A model generated the notes under the pieces. It was not told the origin of the DNA. It did no database searches and saw only the letters and a list, made by a program, of their open reading frames with translations. From the NCBI GenBank assembly GCA_020205615.1, contig CM035153.1:100709735-100773734 (forward strand): a stretch of 64,000 nucleotides of DNA. The letters are read 5' to 3'. The position numbers and the translations under genes are program-made. The stretch is from Panax quinquefolius (Eukaryota > Streptophyta > Magnoliopsida > Apiales > Araliaceae). Every line of letters begins with the position of its first letter. The first letter of the stretch is position 1. Below, one piece after another: positions 11,060 through 23,937 of the stretch.

Positions 11060-12202
11060 CATTTCTAAAACCCCATATCGAATGGCTCCTATTGAACTTG
11101 AGGAGTTAAAGGTCCAACTACGAGGAATTGTTGGACATCGGTTTCATTCGTCCTAGTACATCTCCTTGGGGTGCTCTGTTTTATTATTAAGAAGAAAGAA
11201 AGATTGGAGTATGCGACTTTGTATTGACTATCGGAATTGAACCATGTCACCATCAAGAATAGGTATCCTCTACCTCGTATTGATGACTTGTTTGACCAAA
11301 TTCTGCGGGCACAATTCTTTTCAAAAATCAATCTTCGCTTACGGATATCATCACCAAGATTAGAACTAAGGATATTCCAAAGACTACCTTTAGAACTCTG
11401 CAGACGGGCATTATGAATTCTTAGTCATGTCTTTCGGATGACTAATGCTCCTAACGACTTTCATGGATATGATGAACCGAGTATTCAAGAATATTTGGAT
11501 CGGTTTGTTGTTGTCTTTATTGATGACATCCTTATATATTCCAAAAGTCGTGAAGATAATGAGCATCATTTGAAGTTTGGTACTCCAAAGGCTTCGTGAA
11601 AACAAACTATATGCCAAATTAAAGAAATGCGAGTTCGGCTTGAGGAAGTAGCATTCCTTGGGCACGGTAATGTCGAAACATGGAGTATCTGTTGATCCGA
11701 AGAAGATTGAAGCAATACTGAGTTGGGAGCAACCAAGCTCGGTGGTATCAAGTACGTAGTTTTTGGCTTTAGTTGGTTATTATCGAAGATTCGTGGAAGG
11801 GTTTTCTCGATCGCTACTCCATTAACTCATTAACTCGGAAGGATACAAAATTCGTTTGGAGCGAAGAATGCGAGAAAAGTTTCCAAGAGCTTAAGAGGAG
11901 ACTTATTTCTAAGACTGTTCTAACAATACCATCCGGTTCGGATGGATTTGTTATCTGAATGATGCTTGAGCAAAGGGTTAGGATGTGTTCTCATGCAACG
12001 TGGAAAGTCATAGCCTATGCCTCGCGACAACTTAAAAGAGTATGAGAGGAATTATCCTACTCATGATCTAGAGTTAGCGGCCCGATCGTTCAAGCGCTAA
12101 AGATATGGAGGCACTATCTATATGGGGAAAAGTGGAGATATATTCGGACCATAAAAGCCTTAAATATTTCTTCACTCAAAAAGAACTCAACATCGCGGCG
12201 GC
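11060..12202 (+). pseudogene. RT and RNase H of the Tekay element, copy 1
   Basis: Pieces in alternating frames include an RT front with [17 protein letters not shown] and the catalytic box [11 protein letters not shown] at about 11517-11549. Then come VAFLGTVMSKHGVSVDPKKIEA and a YYRRFVEGFS-like segment leading into RNase H (11773-11958, ending DGFVI). At least six indels break the frame. RT and RNase H would make the cDNA. No continuous product is possible. Confidence 0.85.
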
Positions 12203-13579
12203 GTGACGTTGGCTCGAGCTATTGAAAGACTACGACCACACTATTTCAATACCATCCCGAAAAGCGAACATGTAGTGGACGCTGCGTTGAGTAGAAGATC
12301 ATATGCAGGAACGAGTGCGATGATGTCAAGTATACGCATAGAGCCAACTTTAATAGAAAAAGTTAAGGTTGCTCAAGCCATCGACCCGGAGCTGATGCGT
12401 ATGAAGAAGAAAGTACAAGAAGGAGCTATTTCGGAAGCGAGAATTGATGAAGAAGGAATACTTCGAGTCCACTCTAGACTTTGTGTTCCTAACGACTCTG
12501 ATTTGAAGTACAAGATTATGATGGAGGCACACAATACACCATTTGCAATCCATCCTGGAAGTACTAAAATGTATCGTGATCTTTGACATACATTTTGGTG
12601 GAACAATATGAAGAGAGAGATTGCAAAGTTTATCTCGATGTGTTTAACTTATCAACGTGTAAAGGCGGAGCATCTAGTACCTAAGGGTCCATTGCAACCA
12701 CTTGAGATTCCGAAATGGAAGTGGGAACATATTACCATGGATTTCGTTACGGGTCTTCCTACGGTTTCTCAAGGCATCAATGCTATGTGGGTTATTGTTG
12801 ATAGATTAACCAAGTCTGCTCATTTCTTGCCGATACGGGAGACTTATTCACTTGAACGTCTTGCTAGTATGTATGTGAATGAGATTGTGAGGTTGCATGG
12901 CATGCCTGTATCCATAGTTTCGGATCGTGACCCAAGATTCACTTCAAGATTTTGGGTTAGCTTGCAAAAAGCTATGGGCATGGATTTACGATTCAGTTCG
13001 GCATACCATCCTCAAACGGACGGACAATCAGAAAGGACTATTCAAACTCTTGAAGATTTATTAAGACTCTGTGTCCTAGACTTCAAGGGCAGTTGGGATA
13101 AGTATTTACCATTGGTAGAATTCTCCTACAACAACAGTTATCAGGCAAGTATAGGTGTGGCTCCATTTGAAGCATTATATGGACGAAAGTGTCGCTCTCC
13201 AGTATGTTGGGACGAGGTGGGTGAAGCAACATTGTTAGGACCCGAGTTAGTACGTATGACTATGGAAAAGATCCAAATGATTCGACAACGTATACAAACG
13301 GCACAAGATCGACAAAAGAGTTATGCGGATCTTCATCGAAAGGACGTGGAATTTAGTGTAGGGGATCATGTATTGTTGCGAGTTGCTCCATGGAAGGGAG
13401 TTACAAGATTTGGGAAGAGAGGAAAGCTCAATCCACGATTTATTGGTCCATTTCAAATTCTTGACCGAGTAGGAAATGTAGCCTATAGACTCGCGTTACC
13501 TCCGAGTATGTCTCGTGTTCATAATGTGTTTCACATATCTGTACTTCGTAAATATGTGAAAGACCCAACCACGTTATAG
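12203..13579 (+). pseudogene. Integrase of the Tekay element, copy 1 (core intact, one stop in the zinc finger)
   Basis: The frame 12203-12586 covers the RNase H tail and integrase head with HPGSTKMYRDL. It is ended by a TGA at 12584-12586. From 12608 a 323-codon frame stays open: CLTYQRVKAEH, then the DDE core with D in ITMDFVTGLP, D in [10 protein letters not shown] and E in [14 protein letters not shown], then LYGRKCRSPVCWDEVGEA and a C-terminal GKLNPRFIGPFQIL module. Only one stop separates the head from the core, and the same stop is in copy 2 (about 20012). This is the best-preserved protein in the window. Confidence 0.9.
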
Positions 13580-13800
13580 AGTTAGAACCAGGACGAGATA
13601 GCCAAGACTTAACGTATGAGGAGGTACCTATCAAGATCTTGGATAGGAAGGAGCATGTCTACGCCAAGAAAGGACATACCACAAGTTAAAGTTTTGTGGA
13701 GGAATCAAGCTATAGAGGAAAATGACACAGGAATTGGAAGCGAAAATGAATGCGAGGTATCCTCACCTTTTGAAACACCAGTATCGTCGTCAATTTCGAG
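13565..13800 (+). pseudogene. Chromodomain tail of the Tekay integrase, copy 1
   Basis: After the frame ends at 13579, two shifted frames give LTYEEVPIKILDRKEHVYAKK, then QVKVLWRNQAIEEN. This is the order of a chromovirus chromodomain at the end of integrase, which directs insertion to modified chromatin. The usual aromatic cage is incomplete and at least two frameshifts occur. It is followed by GAGGACGAAATTTCATAAGG and the polypurine tract. Confidence 0.75.
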
Positions 13801-13813
13801 GACGAAATTTCAT

Positions 13814-13825
13814 AAGGAGGGGAGG
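13814..13825 (+). other. Polypurine tract, copy 1
   Basis: AAGGAGGGGAGG ends one base before the next LTR start at 13827. The matching tract of copy 2 is at 21250-21260. It primes plus-strand cDNA synthesis. Confidence 0.8.
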
Positions 13826-13826
13826 T

Positions 13827-16510
13827 TGTAAGACCCCAACTTATTATTAATGAAATTTAATTTTCTCTATTTATTATTTTGAAATAGTAAGGGTTGATTT
13901 GATTAATGAGGATAGTTAGGGGTAAGATACGCAAATATTTCAAAATAAGCAAATGGTTATAAAATATTCATTGTTATCGGGGAATATTCGTTTGGTCGTG
14001 GAATATTAAATCTTGTTGGGGAATATTAAATGACTAGCCTTGACCATGTGTGGGCCCATAACTGGAAAGCGATTGGATGAAGAAAACGACAAATATAAGT
14101 TGTTTAAAAATAATCTACGTAGTTATTATCAATTAATCTTGTTAAAATACCCGGTGGTTAAAACACGATGCTTTGCGGTATTGCACCAATTATTGATTCT
14201 TACGTAAGAAGGCACTACTCAATAATGGTTACAGTAATTACTGTTCAGTATTTTATTGAGTTAATAATTGTTGCGTTGATATTTTATATTGCTGTTGTTT
14301 CAATAATTGTCATTACACAGTATTTTTCATTATCGAAGCAATAATTCATATTATCTGAATAATATTATTAGATAACATTATTGGCAATGTCTAGAAAGTT
14401 CTGTCTAAGGAGAGGTTTGGTCACCTAATTGCACGCCAAAGAAGAAGAAATTCTTATTGAAAGCCCCTCTTTCTGTGAACCTGCACGGTTGTCAATATTG
14501 TGATTCTGTAATATTATTTGTGAATAATTAATTATTGATTCATATGATGAGAAAAATATTGATTTTATGTGGATATAGATGGAGAAAATTTTTATTGTGA
14601 CAATTGTTGAAAATTGAAATTTTATCTTTTCTGATAAAATAATTCATTTAAATATATTATTATATGTTAATAATATAATAATGGTGATATTTTTACAACG
14701 AATGTGGGATATATGAGTATCTGAGGAGGAAGAGTATTTTTGTTGCAATAAATGTTTAAAACATGTTAAACATGTCGGTTGGACCCCATTTATTGATCGA
14801 AATTTGATTATAAAACGTAAAAATGCCTCGTTTGTGGATTTCGGTCAATTTCTATTTGGAATTTGGAAAAACTTTCTTACTGCAAAGTTGTAGAGAATTG
14901 AATTTCCTATAAAAACTTATGAGATTCGAATTTTCTGATGAAAGGGCTATTTATTATGAATTATTGAAGTTTCAAGCTCTCAAATAATTGATTTTTGGAA
15001 GTTTAAAATATTTAAAATTAGAAAAACGTTTTTTTACTTACTTTTCTAGAATGTGGCATGTGTTTGATGGCTGAAATCAGATTCTAGGCATGTGTAGAAA
15101 ATTTATATAATTATATTATTAATTTATTAAATTTTACGCTTTGGTGTTCTAAGCAATTTCCTATAAATAGGTGCTTAGGTTAGAATTGAAAATCACACCG
15201 AAATCAAGTTTTCTCTCTATATTATCGAGCGTATTCTTGTGAGTATTTTGAGTATACTTTGAGTATTGCTATACTGATTGCAAGTCCAAGTCATAGCCTA
15301 TATCCTGTGTTTCAAATTTAAGAAATCTTGATCTTTCGAGGTAAGGGATGTTATTTTCTTCTCAAATGATATTATTTCTTCAATATCATTATCTTTGAAA
15401 TATTGGTTGGAATTTTTATCAAATTTGGAACTTTTTTCATGTCGGGTTACTATTCACGAGTTACTATTCATGAGTTACTATTCACGAGTTACTATTCACG
15501 AGTACTATTCATGAAGCGTGAAGATGTTTTTGTGGAATTTCTATCTTTTGGTGTCTGAGTTACTATTCACGTGATACTCACTATTCAATCAAAAATAAAA
15601 TTTCTTCTTTTGTCCAAAATATCTATTCGGATACTAGCTTTGATTGTATCCATGTTTTGATCATTCTTGAATTTTACACCACTTGAGATTATTTTTGAGG
15701 TATTTTTTTGACGGATAAAACAAAGTACGAATCCTTAATCCTTAATCCTTGTCATTTTGTTTCACTGGATTCGTTTCTTTAAAAATATTTTTCATCATCT
15801 TCAGTCTTAAATGATGATATTATGGAATATCTTTGGCCTGTAGTGCAAAGATGAATGATTTCTGAAGAATATCTTTGGCCGTAGTGCAAAGATGAACAGG
15901 TGTTTAGATGAACATGACCAACTGATGAATATCTTTGGCTTGTAGTGCAAAGATGAATATTTGATTCCAGATGTATATTGATTGATGTTACAGGGATAAA
16001 AGATAGACGATGAACTTTTAAATTCATACATAGAAGATAGTAGTTTGCATTCTCTACTTAACTCTTCTAATGAATTATTATTTCTGCTGCGAATATTGAT
16101 TTAAAATTTGTTGTCTATTGTATTCTATTAGATTTTTCCCTGTTGAAGACTAACGGTAATTTGTTGTATATTATCTTAGTCATAATATTCTTTCTTTGGG
16201 AAAGTTGAGCTCACCCTTTTCCTTTTTGTTCCATTTTTCTTCTCGGAAGCGCGAGAATATAAGCGAGTACGCAGTCGGGGTATGGAATGAAGGTTTTAGA
16301 AAGAATTGTTTAGTAGTCCTCACCATTTTTGTAAAATAATGTATCAATAAATGTGATGAGGATTTATTTGAGTATAGATATTGTCTAGAAGATAATATTT
16401 GTATTCAAACTCAGCGATTTCTGGTTGTAATAATAAAGTTGTAGTTGTTTTTCGTACCATGTATTGACAACTCGTAATAGGTGATGTATACCTATTTTGG
16501 GGGCGTCACA
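13827..16510 (+). repeat. Middle LTR (LTR B), shared by the two internal regions
   Basis: 2684 bp, TG...CA ends, TATA box at 15162-15170, GAGTTACTATTCAC array at about 15446-15515, hairpin array at 15820-15960. It serves as 3' LTR for the left copy and 5' LTR for the right copy. There is no target duplication at its edges, as expected for a recombination product. Confidence 0.93.
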
Positions 16511-17820
16511 GGTTAGTATCGAGCTTAGGGATATGATCTCTGGCGGAGATCGGGAATAGAACTAGGGGAGAGACGAGTAAATCCTTCGCTAGTGTGTCCT
16601 ACCTAAGCTTATTTTTTGTTGGTCAAGATATAAGGATATTATGTGATATATTGATTTCCTTAATTAACCCTTGTTTTATGATGTTATTTGAGAATGTCGA
16701 TGAGAATATTAACAATGGAAATGAGACCGTGGAGACGCTGTACTCACCAACGAGGAGAACGTGCAACAAAGCTAGCAATGTTCCTCCTGTGAACAACACC
16801 ACCGAAGCGAGATGATGAGCGAGGGATGTTTAGAAGTTTTTGCGCTTCATGCAAAATCGATTTAGAGGAGACTCGTATTCAAAATACTGAGGAGGAAATG
16901 ATAGCAATTCACGGGTTGTCACAAATGCAAGCGATTCAAAGAGTTGGGACCACTGAAATTTAAGGAAAGCCGATCCGATCATGGCGGAAACATGGGTCAA
17001 GCAAATTACCAAGATATTCGATGTCTTGGGATGCACGAAAGAAACGAAGGTTCCATTCGCCACCTTCATGTTCCGTGGCGAGGCAAACCACTTGGTGGGA
17101 GTCTCATGAAGCGTACCCATCCAAACTTTCAAAGATGTCTTGGGAGATATTTGAAATTATTTAATGACAAATACTTTCCCGAAAGTGTTAAATCATATGA
17201 AGGAAGTGGAGTTCATCGATTAGAACAAAACAACATGGCGGTGTCTCGAAGACGAGGCAAAGTTTGCGAGAGTTATCCGTGTTGCACCTCATTTGGTGGA
17301 GAATGAGGAACGTATGACGCGGATGTTTTGAGAGGTTTGAAACCCAAGCATACGACAATATCTCATTTCTCATAAATTTTCTCTCTATTCGGATGTTGTT
17401 AAAGGGCTCAATTATTAGAGCGAGATAACGAGTATGGTCAATGAGGGACCATAACTAGGATCGTACCGAAGATAGCGATCAATGTAATAATGATAACCAA
17501 ATGGAGAAAGAAAGCAGACGGACAAAAATGGTAACCACTCGGTGGTAATCATGGCCATGAAAATAGAAGAAGCGAGTCGGAGGAGATTTTAAAAGAGGAG
17601 ATTTAACAATGACCATGTGAAGACGACAATCTTTGGCGTGAAGCTGGTTCTAAGGGAGGTGAACGACCACCCATTATATGCTACAAATGCGAAAAAAGAG
17701 GGACATATCGGTCAAAGCGCCCAACAGTTCAAGGTATGCTATAATTGTGGAAAAGAAGGACATATCGCTCGAGATTGTGCGGTGGCGAAACCTAGTTCAA
17801 TGGGGACGGTGACTTAAAAG
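16511..17820 (+). pseudogene. gag of the Tekay element, copy 2
   Basis: This matches copy 1 with many 1-2 bp differences. Recognisable pieces are QITKIFDVLGC-like sequence across 16990-17040, a capsid remainder around 17060-17400, and at 17617-17817 an open frame in which the second zinc knuckle is intact (CYNCGKEGHIARDC). Copy 1 has lost this knuckle. Frameshifts elsewhere prevent a full product. Confidence 0.8.
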
Positions 17821-17879
17821 ACTATCCCGTAAAAAGTCAAAGTCAACGATTAGGGAAGAGCGTTTGTTGTGATGGTCAT

Positions 17880-18430
17880 AATGTGAGGAACCCAAACGAG
17901 GTGATCACGGGTAAGCTATTTATAAATTCTTGCGAAGTTTATACCTTACTTGATACTGGGCTACCCATTCATTTATCTCTCCCGCTTGTGCTCAACGTTT
18001 AAACTTGACTCGGGAGAAATTAGACTTTGACCTATCTATGGAAACTCCAGTTAGGAGAAACTTTCATCACATCCACTATTTATAAATCTTGTTTGATTCA
18101 AGTTGGCACCATCACCTTACACTTGTTGACCTTATCTCTTTAAAGATACTTGCTTTTGATGTGATTTTAGGGATTGATTGGTTAACTACTCATCATGCCA
18201 AAATTGATTGTTTTCGTAAGGTTGTTAGTTTTCATATTCCTAACCAACTTTGTTGTGCAATTCAAGCAACTAAACCATTAAAATCAATCACGGTCATATC
18301 TAATCATAAAGCTATTCGTTTATTGAAAAACGGATGTCAAGCTTTCTTAGCCCATGTTATGGATTTGAATAAAGACACGTCAAATTTGAATAATATTCTG
18401 TTGTTATTGACTTTCCCGACGTATTTCTGA
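17880..18430 (+). pseudogene. Aspartic protease of the Tekay element, copy 2
   Basis: The region with LLDT (about 17945) has lost a base inside the active-site stretch, while the downstream LKILAFDVILGIDWLTTHHAK reads in the frame 18089-18430. Compared with copy 1 the protease is frameshifted near its catalytic site. Confidence 0.78.
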
Positions 18431-18479
18431 AGAACTTCCTGGTCTACCCCGAACGTGAAGTTGAATTCTTTATTGATCT

Positions 18480-19690
18480 TGAACTGATACGAAGCCCATT
18501 TCTAAAACCCCATATCGAATGGCTCCTATTGAACTTCAGAGTTAAAGGTCCAACTACAGAAATTGTTGGACATCGGTTTCATTCGTCTAGTACATCTCCT
18601 TGGGGTGCTCCTGCTTTATTCGTAAAGAAGAAGAAAGACGGGAGTATCGCGACTTTGTATTGACTATCGGGAATTGAACCATGTCACCATCAAGAATAGG
18701 TATCCTCTACCTCGTATTGATGACTTGTTTGACCGATTACTGCAAGGGCACAATTCTTTTCAAAATCGATCTTCGCTTACGGATATCATCAATGAAGATT
18801 AGAATCGAGGATATTCCAAAGACCGCCTTTAGAACTTCGGTATGGGCATTATGAATTCTTATTCATGTCTTTCGGATGACTAATGCTCCTATGACTTTCA
18901 TGGATATGATGAACCGAGTATTCAAGGAATATTTGGATCGGTTTGTTGTTGTCTTTATTGATGACATCCTTATATATTCCAAAAGTCGTGAAGATCATGA
19001 GCACCATTTGAAGTTTGGTACTCCAAAGGCTTCATGAAAACAAACTATATGCCAAATTGAAGAAATGCGAGTTCGGCTTGAGGAAGTAGCATTCCTTGGG
19101 CACGTGGTGTCGAAACATGGAGTATCTGTTGATCCGAAGCGAAGATTGAAGCAATACAAGTTGGAACAACCAAAGTCGGTGGATCAAGTACGTAGTTTTT
19201 GGGCTTAGTGGTTATTATCGGAGATTCATGGAAGGATTTTCTCGAATCGCTACTCCATTAACTCAAATTAACTTCGGAAGGATACAAAATTCATTTGGAG
19301 CGAAGAATGCGAGAAAAGTTTCCAAGAGCTTAAGAGGAGACTTATTTCTAAGACTGTTCTAACAATACCATCCGGTTCGGATGGATTTGTTATCTCACAA
19401 TGATGCTTGAGTGCAAAGGGTTAGGATGTGTTCTCATGCAACGTGGGAAAGTCATAGCCTATGCCTCGCGACAACTTAAAAAGAGTATGAGAGGAATTAT
19501 CCTACTCATGATCTAGAGTTAGCGGCATCGCGTTTTTACTAAAGATATGGAGGCACTATCTATATGGGAGAAAGTGGAGATATATTCGCACCATAAAAGC
19601 CTTAAATATTTCTTCACTCAAAAGAACTCAACATGCGGCGGCGACGTTGGCTCGAGCTATTGAAAGACTACGACCACACTATTCAATACC
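18480..19690 (+). pseudogene. RT and RNase H of the Tekay element, copy 2
   Basis: Same order as copy 1: [12 protein letters not shown] at about 18700, the [11 protein letters not shown] box at about 18954-18986, and a VSKHGVSVDPK segment near 19110. Broken by numerous indels, partly at other positions than in copy 1. Confidence 0.82.
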
Positions 19691-20984
19691 ATCCTGGAAA
19701 AGAGCATAATAGGTGTAGCGTTGAGTAGAAGATCATATGCGAGGACGAGTGCGATGATGTCAAGTATACGATAGAGCCAACTTTAATAGAAAAAGTTAAG
19801 GTTGCTCAAGCCATCGACCGGAGCCGATGCGTATGAAGAAGAAAGTACAAGAAGGAGCTATTTTGGGCGAGAATTGATGAAGAAGGAATACTTGAGTCCA
19901 CTCTAGACTTTGTGTTCCTAACGACTCGATTTGAAGTACAAGATTATGATGGAGGCACACAATACACCATTTGCAATCCATCCTCGAAGTACTAAAATGT
20001 ATCGTGATCTTTGACATACATTTTGGTGGAACAATATGAAGAGAGATTGCAAAGTTTATCTCGATGTGTTTAACTTATCAACGTGTAAAGGCGAGCATCT
20101 AGTACCTAAGGGTCCATTGCAACCACTTGAGATTCCGAAATGGAAGTGGGAACATATTACCATGGATTTCAAGTTGTGTCTTCTTCTACGGTTTCTCAAG
20201 GCATCAATGCTATTTGGGTTATTGTTGATAGATTAACCAAGTCTCTTCATTTCTTGCCGAATCGGAGACTTATTCACTTGAACGTCTTGCTAGTATATGA
20301 CGTGAATGAGGTTGTGAGGTTGCATGGCATGCCCAGTATCCATAGTTTCGGATCGTGACCCAAGATTCACTTCAAGATTTTGGGTTAGCTTGCAAAAAGC
20401 TATGGGCACGCAGTTCTGATTCGATTCGGCATACCACCATCCTCAAACGGACGGACAATCGAAAAGGACTATTCAAACTCTTGAAGATTTATTAAGACTC
20501 ATGTCCTAGACTTCAAGGGCGGTTGGGATAAGTATTTACCATTGGTAGAATTCTCCTACAACAACAAGCTTATTAGGCAAGTATAGGTGTGGCTCCATTT
20601 GAAGCATTATATGGACGAAAGTGTCGCTCTCCAGATGTTGGGGACGAGGTGGGTGAAGCAACATTGTTAGGACCCGAGTTAGTACGTATGACTACTGAAA
20701 AGATCCAAATGATTCGACAACGTATACAAACGGCACAAGATCGACAAAAGAGTTATGCGGATCTTCATCGAAAGGACGTGGAATTTAGTGTAGGGGATCA
20801 TGTATTGTTGCGAGTTGCTCCATGGAAGGGAGTTACAAGATTTGGGAAGAGAGGAAAGCTCAATCCACGATTTATTGGTCCATTTCAAATTCTTGACCAG
20901 GAAGTAGGAAATGTAGCCTATAGACTCGCGTTACCTCGAGTATGTCTCGTGTTCATAATGTGTTTCACATATCTCATGTATTAA
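19690..20984 (+). pseudogene. Integrase of the Tekay element, copy 2
   Basis: The frames 20036-20236, 20140-20358 and 20589-20984 carry the same integrase as copy 1, with frameshifts near 20090, 20170, 20330, 20420 and 20570. The TGA in the zinc-finger segment (near 20012) is shared with copy 1. The C-terminal frame from 20589 (FEALYGRKCRSP to the GPFQIL module) is still open. Confidence 0.83.
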
Positions 20985-21261
20985 ATAAATATGTGAAAGA
21001 CCGAACCACATTATAGAGTTAGAACCAGGACGAGATAGCCAAGACTTAACGTATGAGGAGGTACTGTCAAGATCTTGGATAGGAAGGAGCATGTCCCACG
21101 CAAGAAAGGTCATACCACAAGTTAAAGTTTTGTGGAGGAATCATGCTATATAGGAAATGACACGGGAATTGGAAACGGAAATGAATGCGAGGTATCCTCA
21201 CCTTTTGAAACACACGAATACGTCGTCAATTTCGAGGATGAAATTTCATAAGGAGGGAGGT
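20985..21261 (+). pseudogene. Chromodomain tail and polypurine tract, copy 2
   Basis: The stretch around 21050-21200 keeps pieces of KILDRKEHV and KVLWRNH in different frames, matching copy 1. It ends in AAGGAGGGAGG at 21250-21260, one base before LTR C. Confidence 0.72.
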
Positions 21262-23937
21262 TGTAAGACCCCAACTTATTATTAATGAAATTTAATTTTC
21301 TCTATTTATTATTTTGAAATAGTAAGGGTTGATTTGATTAATGTTGATAGTTAGGGGTAAGATACGCAAATATTTCAAAATAAGCAAGTGGTTATAAAAT
21401 ATTCATTGTTGTCGGGAATATTCGTTTGGTCGTGGAATATTAAATGCTTTCGGGAATATTAAATGCGACGAAGCAGCCCGTGTGTGGGCCCCATAACTGA
21501 AAAGCGATTGGATGAAGAAAACGACAAATATAAGTTGTTTAAAAATAACTGGCGTAGTTATTCCAATTATCTTTGTTAAAATACCCTAAGTGGTTAAAAC
21601 ACACGAAGCACACGGTATTGCACCAATTATTGATTCTTACGTGAAAGGCACTACTCGATAATGGTTACGATAATTCTTTATTCGATATTTTATTGAGTTA
21701 ATAATTGCTGCGTTGATATTTTATATTCTTTGTTGTTTGAATAATTGTCATTACACGGTTTTTTCATTATCGAAGCAATAATTCATATTATCTGAATAAT
21801 ATTATTAGATAACATTATTGGCAATGTCTAGAAAGTTACATCTAAGGAGAGGTTTGGTCACCTAATTGCGGCCAAGAAGAAGAAATTCTTATTGGAAAGC
21901 CCCTTTCTCTGGGAACTTGTGGTTGTCGATATTGTGATTACGTAATATTATTTGTGAATAATTAATTATTGATTCATATGATGAGAAAAATATTGATTTT
22001 ATGTGGATATAGATGGAGAAAATTTTATTGTGACAATTGTTGAAAATTAAAATTTTATCTTTTTACGATAAAATAATTCATTTAAATATATTATTATATG
22101 TTAATAATATAATAATGGTGATATTTTTACAACGAATGTGGGATATATGAGTATACGAGGAGGAAGAGTATTTTGTTGCAATAAATGTTTAAAACATGTT
22201 AAACATGTCGGTTGGACCCCATTTATTGAATCGAAATTTGATTATAAACACAATAAAATCGCCTGCTTTGGATTTGGTCAATTTCTATTTGGAATTTGGA
22301 AAAACTTTCTTACTGCAAAGTTGTAGAGAATTGAATTTCCTATAAAAACTTGCGAGATTCGAATTTTCTGATGAAAGGGCTATTTATTATGAATTATTGA
22401 AGTTCAAAGCTCAAAATAATTGATTTTGGAAGTTTAAAATATTTAAAATTAGAAAAACGTTTTTCTTACTTTTTCTAGAATGTGGCATGTGTTTGATGGC
22501 TGAAATCAGATTCTAGGCATGTGTAGAAAATTTATATAATTATATTATTAATTTATTAAATTTTACGCTTTGGTGTTCTAAGCAATTTCCTATAAATAGG
22601 TGCTTAGGTTAGAATTGAAAATCACACCGAAAATCTGAAGTTTTCTCTCTCTATATTATCGAGCGTATTCTTGTGAGTATTTTGAGTATACTTTGAGTAT
22701 TGCTATACTGTGCAAGTCCAAGTCATAGCCTATATCCTGATTGTTTCAAATTAGAAGTCTTGATCTTTCGAGGTAAGGGATGTTATTTTCTTCTCAAATG
22801 ATATTATTTCTTCAATATCATTATCTTTGAAATATTGGTTGGAATTTTTATCAAATTTGGAACTTTTTCATGTCGGGGTTACTATTCACGAAGTTACTAT
22901 TCATGAGTTACTATTCACGAGTTACTATTCACGAGTACTATTCATGAAGCGTGAAGATGTTGTTTTGTGGAATTTCTATCTTTTGGTGTTGGAGTTACTA
23001 TTCACGTATCTGGCACTATTCATAGAAAATAAAATTTCTTCTTTTTGTCCAAAATATCTATTCGGATACTAGCTTTGATTGTATCCATGTTTTGATCATT
23101 CTTGAATTTTACACCACTGTGATTATTTTTGAGGTATTTTGGACGTGGATAAAACAAAGTACGAATCCTTAATCCTTAATCCTTGTCATTTTGTTTCAAT
23201 GGATTCGCTTTCTTTAAAATATTTTCATCATCTTCGTCTTAAATGATGATATTATGGAATATCTTTGGCTTTGTAGTGCAAAGATGAATGATTTCTGAAG
23301 AATATCTTTGGTAGTAGTGCAAAGATGAATAGGTGTTTAGATGAACATGACCAATCGATGAATATCTTTGGCTGTAGTGCAAAGATGAATATTTGATTCG
23401 GATGTATATTGATTGATGTTACAGGATAAAAGATAGAGCGATGAACTTTTAAATTCATACATAGAAGATAGTAGTTTGCATTCTCTACTTAACTCTTCTA
23501 ATGAATTATTATTTCTATTGCGAATATTGATTTAAAATTTGTTGTCTATTGTATTCTATTAGATTTTTTCCTATTGAAGACTAACGGTAATTTGTTGTAT
23601 ATTATCTTAGTCATAATATTCTTTATCGGGCTAGTTGAGCTCACCCTTTTCCTTTTTGTTCCATTTTTCTTCTTAGGAGGCGAGAATATAAGCGAGTACG
23701 AGTGGGGTATGGAATGAAGGTTTTAGAAAGAATTGTTTAGTAGTCCTCACCATTTTGTAAAATAATGTATCAATAAATGTGATGAGGATTTATTTGAGTA
23801 TAGATATTGTCTAGAAGATAATATTTGTATTCAAACTCACGCTTTTTTCTGATTATAATAATAAAGTTGTAGTTGTTTCTGTACCATGTATTGACAACTC
23901 AGAATAGGTGATGTATACCTATTTTGGGGGCGTCACA
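21262..23937 (+). repeat. Right outer LTR (LTR C) of the tandem Tekay element
   Basis: 2676 bp, TG...CA ends, TATA box at 22591-22599, GAGTTACTATTCAC array at about 22875-22945, hairpin array at 23255-23390. It is followed directly by AAAGT (23938-23942), the right target duplication. Confidence 0.93.

Larger units (their letters stand above)
6404..23937 (+). mobile_element. Tekay-type Ty3/gypsy element as a tandem dimer (LTR-int-LTR-int-LTR)
   Basis: Three near-identical LTRs (6404-9075, 13827-16510, 21262-23937; 2672, 2684 and 2676 bp) alternate with two internal regions (9076-13826 and 16511-21261, both 4751 bp). Each LTR starts TGTAAGACC and ends GGGCGTCACA. The outer pair is flanked by the same 5-bp duplication. 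Domain order gag, protease, RT, RNase H, integrase, chromodomain and the integrase wording place it in the chromovirus Tekay (Del) lineage. The dimer sits in the RT lead-in of the Tat-like element. It would arise by unequal recombination between LTRs of sister copies, or by integration of a circular form into a resident copy. Confidence 0.92.

Noticed and set aside
12350..13634. Minus-strand ORFs over the Tekay integrase
   Set aside because: Shadows of the integrase, present at the same places in both copies only because the copies are alike.
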